Assembly (NCBI GenBank): GCA_003241055.1
Contig: QFOD01000006.1
Span: forward strand, 62,001-126,000
Reading direction: 5' to 3'
From: Roseateles depolymerans
Lineage (GTDB): Bacteria > Pseudomonadota > Gammaproteobacteria > Burkholderiales > Burkholderiaceae_C
Length of the DNA stretch: 64,000 bases
Positions 18,573 through 27,428 of the stretch are shown one piece after another. The position numbers were made by a program, and so were the translations under genes. How positions within the stretch are numbered: the stretch's first letter is position 1; each line of letters starts with the position of its first letter. Under the pieces are notes generated by a model. It had not been told where the DNA came from, ran no database searches, and saw nothing but the letters and a program-made list of their open reading frames with translations.

Positions 18573-19145
18573 ATGTCCGCCCCGCTGCCCTCTACCGACG
18601 ACCTGACCCAGTGGCTCAGCCAGCAGCCGGCGGATGCGCCCGGGGTCGGCGACCGGCTCTTCGCCGCGCTCTACGACGAGCTGCGCCGGCTGGCGCGCGC
18701 GCAGATGCGGCATGAGGCCGCCGGCCACACGCTGTCGGCCACGGCGCTGTCGCATGAGGCCTGGTTCCGGCTGGCGGCCCAGACGCGCACCCAGTGGCGC
18801 AACCGCGGCCACTTCCTGGCGGTGGCCGCGATGATGATGCGGCGCATCCTCGTGAACCACGAACTGGCTCGCCGCGCGGACAAGCGCGCCGCCCTGCTGC
18901 AGCCGCTGACGCTGGCGGGCCTGGAGCAGCTGGCGTTGCCGCCGGACCGTGACGTGGTGGCCGTGCACGAGGCGCTGCTGGCGCTGGAGGCGCAGGACCC
19001 GCGCGCCGCGCGCGGTGTGGAGCTGCGCTTCTTCGGCGGGCTGGAGAACGAGGAGATCGCCGAGGTGCTGGGCGTGTCGCTGGCGACCGTGAAGCGCGAC
19101 TGGGTGCTGGCACGCGCCTGGCTGCACCGCGAACTGTGCGGCTGA
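18573..19145 (+). CDS. ECF-family RNA polymerase sigma factor
   Basis: A 190-residue sigma factor. Region 2 reads LYDELRRLARAQMRHE, ATALSHEAWFRLA and NRGHFLAVAAMMMRRILVNHELARR. Region 4 is a helix-turn-helix: VELRFFGGLENEEIAEVLGVSLATVKRDWVLARAWL. The layout fits the ECF subgroup I recall as TIGR02999, common in Xanthomonadaceae and Burkholderiales and usually next to Ser/Thr kinases with TPR tails, exactly as here. No anti-sigma factor gene is visible, which supports kinase control instead. Confidence 0.92.
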   Translation: MSAPLPSTDDLTQWLSQQPADAPGVGDRLFAALYDELRRLARAQMRHEAAGHTLSATALSHEAWFRLAAQTRTQWRNRGHFLAVAAMMMRRILVNHELARRADKRAALLQPLTLAGLEQLALPPDRDVVAVHEALLALEAQDPRAARGVELRFFGGLENEEIAEVLGVSLATVKRDWVLARAWLHRELCG

Positions 19146-19157
19146 GGCCGGCGCAGC

Positions 19158-20885
19158 TCAGTCGCCGGCTTCCTCGGCCGGGGCGGGCTGGCCGGTGCGG
19201 GTGCGCGCCACCGTCAGCCGCTTGCGCAGCGACACCTCGGCCAGGTCGATCTCGGCCACCAGCGCGCGCAGCGATTCGTCGTTGATGTGCTGGGCCTGGC
19301 GCTCGGCGTAGAGCGTCGAACGCTCGATGCGCAGGGCCTGCAGGCGCAGCTCCAGCTCCAGCAGGTAGCGCAGCCGGCGCTGGCGCACGGCCTCGGGTGC
19401 CTCGGCATGCAGCTCGGGCGCGTGCGGCTCGACCGGGTCTTCCAGCAGGTCGATGCGCTTGCGGTAGTCCTGCGTGAGCCGGCCCATGGCCTCCTGGCGC
19501 CAGGCGGCCTGCACGGGGTCGCTGGCGGGGTCGGTGGCGGGCTCCTCGGCCAGGTGGGCGATGGCGGCGCGGCAGGCGGCCAGGCGTGCCAGGCGCTCCT
19601 CGCGCAGCACGCCGGCCTCGCCCGTGGGCGGCAGGCGGCGCAGCACCAGCGGCAGGCCGACGCTGGCGATGATCAGCGTGCACAGGATGGTGCCGGCGGC
19701 CAGGAAGATCAGCTGCTCGCGTGCCGGGAAGGGCGCGCCGCCCGGCAGCAGCAGCGGCACCGACAGCGCGCCGGCCAGCGTGATGGCGCCGCGTATGCCG
19801 GCCAGCGTGGTGGCTAGCGTCAGCAGCGGCGAGGGCCGCTCGGCCATGCGCCCGGCCTCGTGGGCGCGCATCAGGCTGCCGCGCACGCCCAGCGTCAGCC
19901 AGATCCAGCGAAAGCCCAGCAGCGCGATGCTGATCACCAGCACCTGGGTGAGCGGCAGCCACCACTGGCCGCCGGCCTGCTTGAGCGTGGCGTCGGCGAT
20001 CGCCGGCAGCTGCAGGCCCAGCAGCAGGAAGATGGCGCCGTTGAAGGCGGTTTCGATCATGGTCCACATGCCCTGGGTCTGCATGCGCTCGACGATGAAC
20101 TCGCCGCGGCGCAGGTCGGCCAGGTTGGTGGTGACGCCCGCAGCCACGGCGGCCAGGAAGCCCGACACGCCGATGTGCTCGCCCAGCATGTAGGCCGCGA
20201 AGGGCAGCAGCGCCAGCAGCAGCACCATCTGCGTGGCCGCCACGTCGCCCACGCGGCGCGTGATGCGTTCGCGCACGGCGCCAAATCCCCAGCCCAGCAG
20301 CATGCCCAGGCCGGTGCCGCCCAGCGCCACCCACAGGAACTCGCGGCCCGCGCCCAGCCAGGAGAAGCTGCCGGTCAGCGTGGCGGCCACCGCGAACTTC
20401 AGCGCCACCAGGCCGGAGGCATCGTTCAGCAGCGACTCGCCCTGCAGCACGTGCAGGGTCTTGGCCGGCATGGCCTGACCCCGGGTGATGGCCGACACCG
20501 CGACCGCGTCGGTCGGCGAGATCACGGCCGCCAGCGCGAACGCCACGGTCAGCGGCATGCTGGGGATCAGCCAGTGGATCAGGTAGCCCATGCCCACCAC
20601 GGTGAACAGCACCAGGCCGAAGGCCAGACGCAGGATGGGCCGGCGCAGCGAGAAGAACTCGCGCTTGGGGATGCGCCAGCCGTCGGCGAACAGCAGCGGC
20701 GGGATGAAGAGCGCGAGAAAGAGCGTCGGGTCCAGCCGGATGTGCAGCCCGTGCTGGGGCCAGGAGAGCGCTGCGCCGAGGGCGATCTGGATCAGCGGGA
20801 GCGGGATCGCACGGAGGTAGCGTGCCGCGATGCCGGTCAGCGCCCCCAGCAGGAGCACCAGCAGCACGATGTCGATGGTGTGCAT
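19158..20885 (-). CDS. Na+/H+ antiporter, CPA1 family
   Basis: A 575-residue inner-membrane antiporter. About 12 hydrophobic helices cover residues 1-410, with family motifs LFADGWRIP, the ion-binding AVISPTDAVAVSAI and QGESLLNDASGLVALKFAV; the paired Asp of CPA1 proteins is present. The soluble C-terminal 160 residues are helical and charged (ERLARLAACRAAIAHLAEE) and probably cytoplasmic and regulatory. The ATG at 20885 (MHTIDIVLLVLLLGAL) sits directly at the first helix. It is 37 bases downstream of the DUF1275 gene and may be cotranscribed with it. Confidence 0.9.
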   Translation of the reverse strand: MHTIDIVLLVLLLGALTGIAARYLRAIPLPLIQIALGAALSWPQHGLHIRLDPTLFLALFIPPLLFADGWRIPKREFFSLRRPILRLAFGLVLFTVVGMGYLIHWLIPSMPLTVAFALAAVISPTDAVAVSAITRGQAMPAKTLHVLQGESLLNDASGLVALKFAVAATLTGSFSWLGAGREFLWVALGGTGLGMLLGWGFGAVRERITRRVGDVAATQMVLLLALLPFAAYMLGEHIGVSGFLAAVAAGVTTNLADLRRGEFIVERMQTQGMWTMIETAFNGAIFLLLGLQLPAIADATLKQAGGQWWLPLTQVLVISIALLGFRWIWLTLGVRGSLMRAHEAGRMAERPSPLLTLATTLAGIRGAITLAGALSVPLLLPGGAPFPAREQLIFLAAGTILCTLIIASVGLPLVLRRLPPTGEAGVLREERLARLAACRAAIAHLAEEPATDPASDPVQAAWRQEAMGRLTQDYRKRIDLLEDPVEPHAPELHAEAPEAVRQRRLRYLLELELRLQALRIERSTLYAERQAQHINDESLRALVAEIDLAEVSLRKRLTVARTRTGQPAPAEEAGD

Positions 20886-20922
20886 GCCGGCAGTCTGCCA
20901 GCACGCCAGACCCGACCCCCGC

Positions 20923-21594
20923 TCAGCTCTGCACGCCGCGCCAGGCCACCAGCGCCACGGCCAGCACGGCGGGCAGCACGGCGATGAAGCCCAGGTGCAT
21001 GTAGGCCAGCGCGCCGCCGATGGCGCCACCGGCGAAGGCCAGCACCGGCCACAGCAGCTTGAACAGGCGTTCGCGCACGCCGGGCTCGGCTGTGCCCAGG
21101 GCCAGATCGGTGGCGTCCAGCACCAGCTGGGTCACGTTGCCGGTCATCACGGTGTGTGGCGTGAGCTTGGCCAGCGCGAGCCGGCCGGCGGCGTTCTGCA
21201 GGCCCATGCCGGCAGCACCCAGGCAGCCGGCCAGCAGCACCAGCGGCGCATCGGCCGTGGTCAGCGGCTGGGCCAGGCAGCCGGCCAGCATGAAGCCGGT
21301 CAGCAGCACGGCCTGTCCCCCCATCAGCCAGCCCAGGCTGGAGTGCTGGCGGCGCTCGCAGACCTTGGACACCACGCGGGCCAGCGCCACGGCGAGCACG
21401 AAGGACGGGAAGGCCAGCAGCTTGAGCAGCACGCCGTGACCGGGGCTGGGGCGCGCCAGTTCGGCACCTATCAGCACGAAGTTGCCGGTGACGTGGGCGG
21501 TGAACAGGCCGAACAGGGCGACGAAACCGAGGGTGTCGACATAGCCGCCGACGGCGGCGAGCAGCGTGGCGGCGCGATTGGAGGAGAGGGCCAT
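20923..21594 (-). CDS. DUF1275 (YoaK-like) membrane protein
   Basis: A 223-residue integral membrane protein with about six helices. Family landmarks are GGYVDTLGFVALFGLFTAHV near the N-terminus, which is nearly invariant in this family, then TGNFVLIG and the internal repeat TPHTVMTGNVTQL. The function is unknown; a transport role is assumed for the family. The ATG at 21594 (MALSSNRAATLL) gives the usual length. Confidence 0.9.
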   Translation of the reverse strand: MALSSNRAATLLAAVGGYVDTLGFVALFGLFTAHVTGNFVLIGAELARPSPGHGVLLKLLAFPSFVLAVALARVVSKVCERRQHSSLGWLMGGQAVLLTGFMLAGCLAQPLTTADAPLVLLAGCLGAAGMGLQNAAGRLALAKLTPHTVMTGNVTQLVLDATDLALGTAEPGVRERLFKLLWPVLAFAGGAIGGALAYMHLGFIAVLPAVLAVALVAWRGVQS

Positions 21595-21725
21595 GGCGGG
21601 TTTCCGTAGCAAGGGGAGGCGGCGGCGGGCCGCCGATGGCTTCGAGACTAGGGCGCCCGGGGCGCCCTGTCGTCGGCACAAGGGCCGGGATGGGCCGGGC
21701 CTTTCAGCCCGGGCCGCGCGGGGGC

Positions 21726-22376
21726 TCAGCCCTCCTGGGCGCCGAACATGGTCTTGGCGTAGGTGATGCCCAGGCCGTAGGCGCCGCCCAGCTTCTTGGC
21801 GATGCCGGTGGTCAGCTCGTAGGTCTCGCCGCGGGCCCAGTCGCGCTGCAGCTCCAGCAGGTATTGCACCGAGGTGATGGGGCGGGCGCCGGCCTGGATC
21901 ATGCGCTGCATGGCCCGCTCATGGGCCTCGTCGGACACGTCGCCCGAGGCGTCGGCGATCACGTAGGCCTCGAAGCCCTGCTCCAGCGCGGACAGCACCG
22001 GGCCGACGATGCAGACCGAGGTCCACAGGCCGGCGAACACGATGCGGCTGCGGCCGATGCGGTTCACCTCGCGGATGACGTTCTCGTCCTCCCAGGTGTT
22101 CATGGAGGTGCGGTCGATGGCGGCCTGGCCGGGGAAGGCGGCCTTGATCTCGTCGAACATGGGGCCGGAGAAGCTCTTCTCGGCCACCGTGGTCAGGATG
22201 GTGGGCACCTTGAATCCGGCGGCGGCATGGGCCACGAGACCGGCGTTGTTGCGCAGCGTGACCATGTCGATGGACTTGGTGGCGAAGGCCATCTGCGACT
22301 GGTGGTCGATCAGGATCAGCGCGTGGTCGGCCGGGTTCAGCAGGGATTGGGCGGGCTTGGCTTGAGCGATGGGCAT
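21726..22376 (-). CDS. Isochorismatase-like cysteine hydrolase (YcaC-type)
   Basis: A 216-residue hydrolase of the isochorismatase superfamily. The catalytic Asp is in ALILIDHQSQMAF (Asp24) and the nucleophilic Cys in AGLWTSVCIVGP (Cys122). VPTILTTVAEKSF between them is the usual second strand, with Lys67 as candidate third residue. The pattern is that of YcaC and related amidases of unknown substrate. An upstream GGGAGATTTCC provides a good ribosome-binding site. The 5' flank is unusually AT-rich for this genome. Confidence 0.88.
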   Translation of the reverse strand: MPIAQAKPAQSLLNPADHALILIDHQSQMAFATKSIDMVTLRNNAGLVAHAAAGFKVPTILTTVAEKSFSGPMFDEIKAAFPGQAAIDRTSMNTWEDENVIREVNRIGRSRIVFAGLWTSVCIVGPVLSALEQGFEAYVIADASGDVSDEAHERAMQRMIQAGARPITSVQYLLELQRDWARGETYELTTGIAKKLGGAYGLGITYAKTMFGAQEG

Positions 22377-22618
22377 GGAAATCTCCCGAATAAAGTCAAA
22401 AAAAGTGAACTACGTCTAAAGGCCTGGATTCGTTATTTATTCAACGAACTGCAGCGCGATGAAGAGACTTTATGGGGATGGATTCAGCCGTTGCTGCGGT
22501 TGTTTTCAAGCCATTGAGCAGAATATTTGAATGAGTAGCCGGCGGGGATGCGGCGCCCAAAACAGCAGGGCCGCGCGGCATCTGCCGGCGCGGCCCTGGG
22601 CGATGGGGCAGGGGGAGA
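22377..22618. promoter_or_regulatory. AT-rich intergenic region upstream of the isochorismatase-like gene
   Basis: The first 150 bases (about 22380-22530) are much richer in A/T than anything nearby (for example aataaagtcaaaaaaagtg and gttatttattcaacg). On the minus strand this places A/T-rich promoter-like DNA directly before the isochorismatase gene. No gene is recognisable. The remainder up to the end of livM is ordinary GC-rich sequence. Confidence 0.45.
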
Positions 22619-23593
22619 TCAGGCGCGCCGCAGCCGCTCCAGCAGGGCGCCGGCCTCGCCCACCAGGCCGCGGCGGAAGGCCAGCACGCAGACGATGAAG
22701 ATCAGGCCGGTGACCAGGCTGACCGATTCACCCAGCCCATTGAACCAGCCCACACCGGTCAGGTCGGCCAGCAGGTTGCCCAGGTCGCCGATCTTGTTCT
22801 CCAGCGCGATGATGACCAGCGCGCCGACGATGGGGCCCACCAGCGTGCCCATGCCGCCCACCAGCGTCATCAGGATGACGAGGCCGGAGGTGGTCCAGAT
22901 CGCGTCGGTCAGCGTCGCGAAGCCCAGCACCAGCGTCTTGGTGGCGCCGGCCAGGCCCGCCAGCGCGGCCGACAGCACGAAGGCCAGCAGCTTGAAGTGG
23001 GCCGTGTCGTAGCCCAGCGACGTGGCGCGTGCCTCGTTCTCGCGGATGGAGGTCAGCACCTGACCGAAGGGCGAGTGCACGATGCGGTAGATCAGCCAGA
23101 AGGCCGCGATGAACAGGCCCAGCACGACGTAGAACAGGGTCAGGTCGCTCTCGAGGCTCAGGCCCAGGAAGCTGCCGCGCGGCACGCTCTGCAGGCCGTC
23201 CTCCCCGCCGGTGAAGGGCGCCTGCAGGAAGAAGAAGTACAGCATCTGCGCCAGCGCCAGCGTGATCATCGAGAAATAGATGCCCGAGCGGCGTATCGCC
23301 AGCAGCCCGAACACCAGGCCCACGACGGCCGCGCCGCCCATGCCCAGCAGCAGGCCCACCGGCGTGGGCAGGCCCCAGACCTTGAGCGCATGGCCGCACA
23401 CATAGCCGGCAGTGCCCAGGAAGGCCGCATGGCCGAAGGACAGCAGGCCGGTGAAGCCGATCAGCAGGTTGAAGGCGCAGGCGAAGAGGGCGTAGCACAG
23501 CACCTTCATCACGAACACGGGATAGGCGCCCAGCAGCGGCAGCAGGCCGATGCCCAGGAACAACGCGACGTAGCCCAAGAACTTCTTATTCAC
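22619..23593 (-). CDS. livM: Branched-chain amino acid ABC transporter permease, LivM type (set 1)
   Basis: A 324-residue inner-membrane permease with about nine helices. LivM-type landmarks are YALFACAFNLLIGFTGLLSFGHAAFLG near the N-terminus, IRRSGIYFSMITLALAQM, TGGEDGL, and the cytoplasmic ATPase-coupling loop SPFGQVLTSIRENEARA. It should pair with the LivH protein encoded upstream. I chose the GTG at 23593 (MNKKFLGYVALFLG), which has GGAAGG upstream and starts at the first helix. A hairpin repeat fills the gap to livH. Confidence 0.93.
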   Translation of the reverse strand: MNKKFLGYVALFLGIGLLPLLGAYPVFVMKVLCYALFACAFNLLIGFTGLLSFGHAAFLGTAGYVCGHALKVWGLPTPVGLLLGMGGAAVVGLVFGLLAIRRSGIYFSMITLALAQMLYFFFLQAPFTGGEDGLQSVPRGSFLGLSLESDLTLFYVVLGLFIAAFWLIYRIVHSPFGQVLTSIRENEARATSLGYDTAHFKLLAFVLSAALAGLAGATKTLVLGFATLTDAIWTTSGLVILMTLVGGMGTLVGPIVGALVIIALENKIGDLGNLLADLTGVGWFNGLGESVSLVTGLIFIVCVLAFRRGLVGEAGALLERLRRA

Positions 23594-23646
23594 GGGAGAA
23601 CCTTCCGAACTTGCACGTCGACCGGCGAAGCCCGGTCGGCCCATCC

Positions 23647-23725
23647 AGCGACTGCCGTGGAACCGGCTTTGCCGGGCCACTGGCAGTGCCCCCTTGAGGG
23701 GGCGCGCGAAGCGCGTAGGGGGTGG
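23647..23725 (-). repeat. Three-hairpin intergenic repeat, copy 1
   Basis: A 79-base unit between livH and livM of set 1. It contains three consecutive palindromes: CCGGC-TTT-GCCGG, a CCCCCTTGAGGGGG core, and CGCGC-GAA-GCGCG. Related copies lie at 30351-30428 and, inverted, at 59957-60030. Stem bases differ between copies while pairing is kept. Orientation is given relative to the liv genes. It could act as an mRNA stabiliser or partial terminator within the operon. Confidence 0.75.
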
Positions 23726-23726
23726 G

Positions 23727-24614
23727 TCATTTCTCTTTACCGAAGAGGCCGGCGGGGCGCACCAGCAGCACGATGGCCATCACGACGAACACCACTGTGT
23801 TGGAGGCCTCGGGGTAGAAGACCTTGGTCAGGCCCTCCACCAGGCCCAGGCCCAGGCCGGTCAGGATGGAGCCCAGGATGGAACCCATGCCGCCGATGAC
23901 CACCACCGCGAACACCACGATGATGAGGTTGGAGCCCATCAGCGCCGACACCTGCAGGATGGGCGCGGCCAGCACCCCGGCGAACGCGGCCAGCGCGACG
24001 CCGCCGGCATAGGTCAGCGTCACCATCATCGGCACGTTGATGCCGAAGGCCTGGACGAGCTTGGGGTTCTCGGTGCCGGCACGCAGCTTGGCACCCAGCG
24101 AGGTCTTCTCGATCAGCGCCCACACCGCGAAGCACACCACCAGCGAGGCGACCACCACCCAGGCGCGGTAGTTGGGCAGGATCATGAAGCCGAGGTTGGT
24201 GGCGCCGGCGAGCTGGTCGGGCACCTGGTAGGGCTGGCCTGACACGCCGTAGACGCTGCGGAACACGCCCTCCACCACCAGCGTGAGCCCGAAGGTCAGC
24301 AGCAGGCCGTAGAGGTGGTCCAGCTTGTAGAGCCACTGCAGCATGGTGCGCTCGATGACGATGCCGATCACGCCCACCGCCAGCGGCGCCAGACCCAGCA
24401 TCACCCAGTAGTTCAGCCCCAGGTACTCCAGCCCCATCCAGGCGAAGAAGGCCCCCATCATGTACAGCGCCCCGTGGGCGAAGTTGATGATGTTGAGCAT
24501 GCCGAAGATGACCGCCAGGCCCAGCGACAGCATCGCGTAGAACGAGCCGTTCACCAGGCCCAGCAGCAGCTGACCCAGCAGGGCGGGCAGCGGGATACCG
24601 AAGATTTCTGTCAT
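23727..24614 (-). CDS. livH: Branched-chain amino acid ABC transporter permease, LivH type (set 1)
   Basis: A 295-residue inner-membrane permease with about eight helices. LivH landmarks are LVNGSFYAMLSLGLAVIFGML, NIINFAHGALYMMGAFFAW, and the coupling loop EKTSLGAKLRAGTENPKLVQAFGI. The strand VVVIGGMGSILGS is also typical. The gene lies between the binding protein gene and livM of the same set; together they form one importer for branched-chain or related amino acids. Confidence 0.94.
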   Translation of the reverse strand: MTEIFGIPLPALLGQLLLGLVNGSFYAMLSLGLAVIFGMLNIINFAHGALYMMGAFFAWMGLEYLGLNYWVMLGLAPLAVGVIGIVIERTMLQWLYKLDHLYGLLLTFGLTLVVEGVFRSVYGVSGQPYQVPDQLAGATNLGFMILPNYRAWVVVASLVVCFAVWALIEKTSLGAKLRAGTENPKLVQAFGINVPMMVTLTYAGGVALAAFAGVLAAPILQVSALMGSNLIIVVFAVVVIGGMGSILGSILTGLGLGLVEGLTKVFYPEASNTVVFVVMAIVLLVRPAGLFGKEK

Positions 24615-24677
24615 GGCATTTGCATTCAGGCCCTGGACGCTCGCCGGGCCGCTCCCAAGGGCGGCCGGGGCCGATGT

Positions 24678-24701
24678 CGATGCCGGCCGGCGCCGGCATC
24701 G
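24678..24701 (-). promoter_or_regulatory. Intercistronic hairpin between binding protein and livH (set 1)
   Basis: A perfect ten-base-pair stem, CGATGCCGGC against GCCGGCATCG with loop CGGC, lies in the 154-base gap between the binding-protein gene and livH. It has no T-run. Such hairpins often protect the upstream message, which would raise binding-protein levels over the permeases. Confidence 0.5.
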
Positions 24702-24768
24702 ATCGGCGTCCCCTCGGGGGACCGACCGGACGCGCGCGCGTTCAGCGCCGCGCGGCTGGGCGAGGGGT

Positions 24769-25971
24769 TTACTTCTTCACCAGCGGGCACTTGCTGTCCG
24801 CCAGCTTGGTGTAGGCCTCCTCGCCCGGGATGCGGGTGACGACCTTGAAGTAGTCCCAGGGCTCCGCGGACTCCTTGGGCGACTTCACCTGCAGCAGGAA
24901 CATGTCGTGGATGCCGCGGCCGTCCTCCTTGCGGATCGTGCCCTTGGTGTAGAAGTCGTTGATGGGCGTGGCCTTCATCTGCGCGACGACCTTGTCGGCG
25001 TCATCGGTCTTGGCGGCTTCCACGGCCTTCAGGTAGTGGGTGACGGCGGAATAGTCGGCCGCCTGCAGCGACGAGGGCATGCGCTTCATCTTCTCGAAGA
25101 AGCGGCGGGCCCAGGCGCGCGATTCGGCGCTCTGGTTCCAGTACCAGGAGTCGGTCAGGTACATGCCCTCGGTGGTCTTGAGGCCCAGCGAGTGCACGTC
25201 GTTGATGAACATCAGCAGGCCGGCCAGCTTCATGCTCTTGGTGATGCCGAACTCGTTGGCGGCCTTGATCGCGTTGATGGTGTCGCCGCCGGCATTGGCC
25301 AGGCCCAGGATCTGCGCGCCGCTGCCTTGGGCCTGCAGCAGGAAGCTGGAGAAGTCGCTGGCGTTCAGCGGGTGCTTGACCGCGCCCTTGACCGTGCCAC
25401 CGCTCTTGGTGACGACGGCCGAGGTGTCGGCCTGCAGCGCCTGGCCGAAGGCGTAGTCGGCGGTCAGGAAGTACCAGGTCTTGCCACCCGCCTTGGTGAC
25501 GGCCGCGCCCGTGCCGTTGGCCAGGGCCACGGTGTCGTAGGCGTAGTGGATGGTGTAGGGCGTGCAGTTGGCGTTCGTCAGCGCCGAGCTGCCCGCACCG
25601 ATGGAGATGAAGGGGCGCTTCTTTTCGGCGGCCACCGTGGCCATGGCCAGGTTGGCGCCGGAGTTGGTGCCGCCTATCAGCAGGTCCAGGCCTTGCGTGT
25701 CCATCCACTCGCGGGCCTTGGCCGAGGCCACGTCGGCCTTGTTCTGGTGGTCCGCGAAGATGAACTCGATCTTCTTGCCGGCGATGTTGCCCTTCATGTC
25801 GGCGATGGCCATCTTGATGGCCTCCACGCCGCCGGCGCCGTCGATGTCCGCGTAGACGCTGGACATGTCGGTCAGGAAGCCGATCTTGATGACGTCGCCC
25901 GAAACCTGGGCCTGGGCAAGACCGCAGCTCGCGAACGCGGCGGCGGCCAGGGTGGTGCGCAAGATCCTCAT
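24769..25971 (-). CDS. ABC transporter substrate-binding protein, branched-chain amino acid type (set 1)
   Basis: A 400-residue periplasmic protein of the Leu/Ile/Val-binding fold. Signal peptide MRILRTTLAAAAFASCGLAQAQ; then IKIGFLTDMSSVYADIDG, the usual first strand, and DHQNKADVASAKAREWMD. The central GGTNSGANLAMATVAAEKKRPF and WYFLTADYAFGQAL are typical of the family. The sequence resembles the subgroup binding varied amides, aromatic acids or amino acids, so the ligand is uncertain. The permease and ATPase genes of set 1 flank it. Confidence 0.92.
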   Translation of the reverse strand: MRILRTTLAAAAFASCGLAQAQVSGDVIKIGFLTDMSSVYADIDGAGGVEAIKMAIADMKGNIAGKKIEFIFADHQNKADVASAKAREWMDTQGLDLLIGGTNSGANLAMATVAAEKKRPFISIGAGSSALTNANCTPYTIHYAYDTVALANGTGAAVTKAGGKTWYFLTADYAFGQALQADTSAVVTKSGGTVKGAVKHPLNASDFSSFLLQAQGSGAQILGLANAGGDTINAIKAANEFGITKSMKLAGLLMFINDVHSLGLKTTEGMYLTDSWYWNQSAESRAWARRFFEKMKRMPSSLQAADYSAVTHYLKAVEAAKTDDADKVVAQMKATPINDFYTKGTIRKEDGRGIHDMFLLQVKSPKESAEPWDYFKVVTRIPGEEAYTKLADSKCPLVKK

Positions 25972-26000
25972 CGTTTGTCTCCTGTGTGAGGGGGTGTTGT

Positions 26001-26714
26001 TCAGACGCTGAGCAGCTCGTCGAGCTGGGCCTGGTGGCGGCTCAGCTCGGCGGCGGGGAAGGACAGCACGACCTCGCCGTGTTCGATGACGACGAAGTGG
26101 TCCGCCAGCGGGGCGGCGAAGCGGAAGTTCTGCTCCACCATCACGATGGTGAAGCCCTGTTTCTTCAGCTCGCGGATCATGCGGGCCAGGGCCTGGACGA
26201 TGACCGGGGCCAGGCCCTCGGAGATCTCGTCCAGCAGCAGGATGTCGGCGCCGGTGCGCAGGATGCGCGCGACCGCCAGCATCTGCTGCTCGCCGCCCGA
26301 CAGCCGCGTGCCGGGGCTGTGGCGGCGTTCCGCGAGGTTGGGAAACATCGCGTAGATCTCGGTCTCGCTCATCACCTTGCCGCGCCGGCTTTTCAGCAGC
26401 GGCGGCAGGCGCAGGTTCTCCTCGGTGGTGAGGCTGGCGAAGATGCCGCGTTCCTCGGGGCAGTAGCCCAGGCCCAGCTGCGCGATGCGGTGGGTGGACA
26501 GATGGACAGTCTCCTGGCCATGCACCTTGATGGACCCCTTGCGCGCGCCGGTCAGGCCCATGATGGCCCGCAGCGTGGTGGTGCGACCGGCGCCGTTGCG
26601 GCCCAGCAGCGTGATGACCTGGCCGGGCTGCACGCTGATGCTGAGGCCATGCAGGATGTGGCTTTCGCCGTACCAGGCGTGGAGGTTCTGGATGTCGAGG
26701 GCGGGGGTGGCCAT
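26001..26714 (-). CDS. livF: Branched-chain amino acid ABC transporter ATPase, LivF type (set 1)
   Basis: A 237-residue ATPase. The LivF start LDIQNLHAWYGESHILHG, the signature RLSGGEQQMLAVARIL, Walker B ILLLDEISEGLAP and the switch His region MVEQNFRFA are normal. Walker A reads GRNGAGRTTT, with Arg in place of the near-invariant Lys (codon 26583-26585). The other three liv ATPases in the window keep Lys. I recall the same Arg in other betaproteobacterial LivF proteins, so it may be tolerated or reflect asymmetric ATP use with LivG. A long hairpin-rich element fills the 787 bases upstream. Confidence 0.92.
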   Translation of the reverse strand: MATPALDIQNLHAWYGESHILHGLSISVQPGQVITLLGRNGAGRTTTLRAIMGLTGARKGSIKVHGQETVHLSTHRIAQLGLGYCPEERGIFASLTTEENLRLPPLLKSRRGKVMSETEIYAMFPNLAERRHSPGTRLSGGEQQMLAVARILRTGADILLLDEISEGLAPVIVQALARMIRELKKQGFTIVMVEQNFRFAAPLADHFVVIEHGEVVLSFPAAELSRHQAQLDELLSV

Positions 26715-26800
26715 GGTGTCAGCCTGCTGGGTGTGTCGGGGTGCTCTGGCGAAGAGCCTTTGGACTTGAGCCTGCGGTCTTGAGTGGTTGCTCGTGCCGT

Positions 26801-27428
26801 GAGCCTTTGCAACTCGGAGCACCGCCGCGGGAATCCTGCCTGGCCGCTTGCAAGCGGCCAGGCCTTCGCCAGGCACAAGGCAGCCCGCAGTGGGCTGCCT
26901 TGTGTCCGGGCTCAGCCCCGCGAGGGCGGGTAACTTTCTTCTGTCGCGCCAGAAGAAAGTCACCAAAGAAGAGGCGCCAATTCAACAGCCACTGCGCACT
27001 CGCTGGATCGGGAGCGCTCGGCATCAGGCTCGAGGCGAGCCGCTGCGCTCTCGCGGTGGACTTGTGAGGAGCGCCAGCCCTCGGCCCTTCACGCCGGCCA
27101 AGGCGCGGCTGCACGCCGACGCCTGAGGGTGCCAATACAAAACCCAGGACCGCGCCGCCCGAGCGGCGCAGCATTGGGATTGCTCGTGAGCACGGCGTGC
27201 AGCCGCGCGTCGGACGGCGCACAGGGCCGAGTTCACCGGACGGTGACAAGTCCACCGCGAGAGCGCAGCGGCTCGCTTGTTCGTAGACGGCCAGCGTTCG
27301 TTGAATTGGTGGACCGCGATGCAGGCCCCGAGCGCGGTGCGGTTCAGCGCATCTTCTTTGGTGACTTTCTTCTGGGCGCGACCAGAAGAAAGTTACCTCC
27401 CGGCGCGGTGCTCCGAGTCCAAAGGTCC
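26801..27428. repeat. Large quasi-palindromic non-coding element A
   Basis: This element fills most of the 787-base gap between livG and livF of set 1. From the left it holds an end unit (GAGCCTTTG then ACTCG and GCACCG), a perfect 24-base palindrome (26839-26862), a hairpin with an 11-bp stem (26876-26902) and an 11-bp stem hairpin with a six-base loop (26933-26960). The inner part is a 31-base inverted repeat (27035-27065 against 27246-27276, exact) around a centre with a GC hairpin (27152-27169). The right arm repeats the third hairpin (27364-27393) and the end unit. It matches element B at 31461-32231 in inverted orientation; the right arm lacks the first two hairpins. No credible gene is inside. 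Confidence 0.85.
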
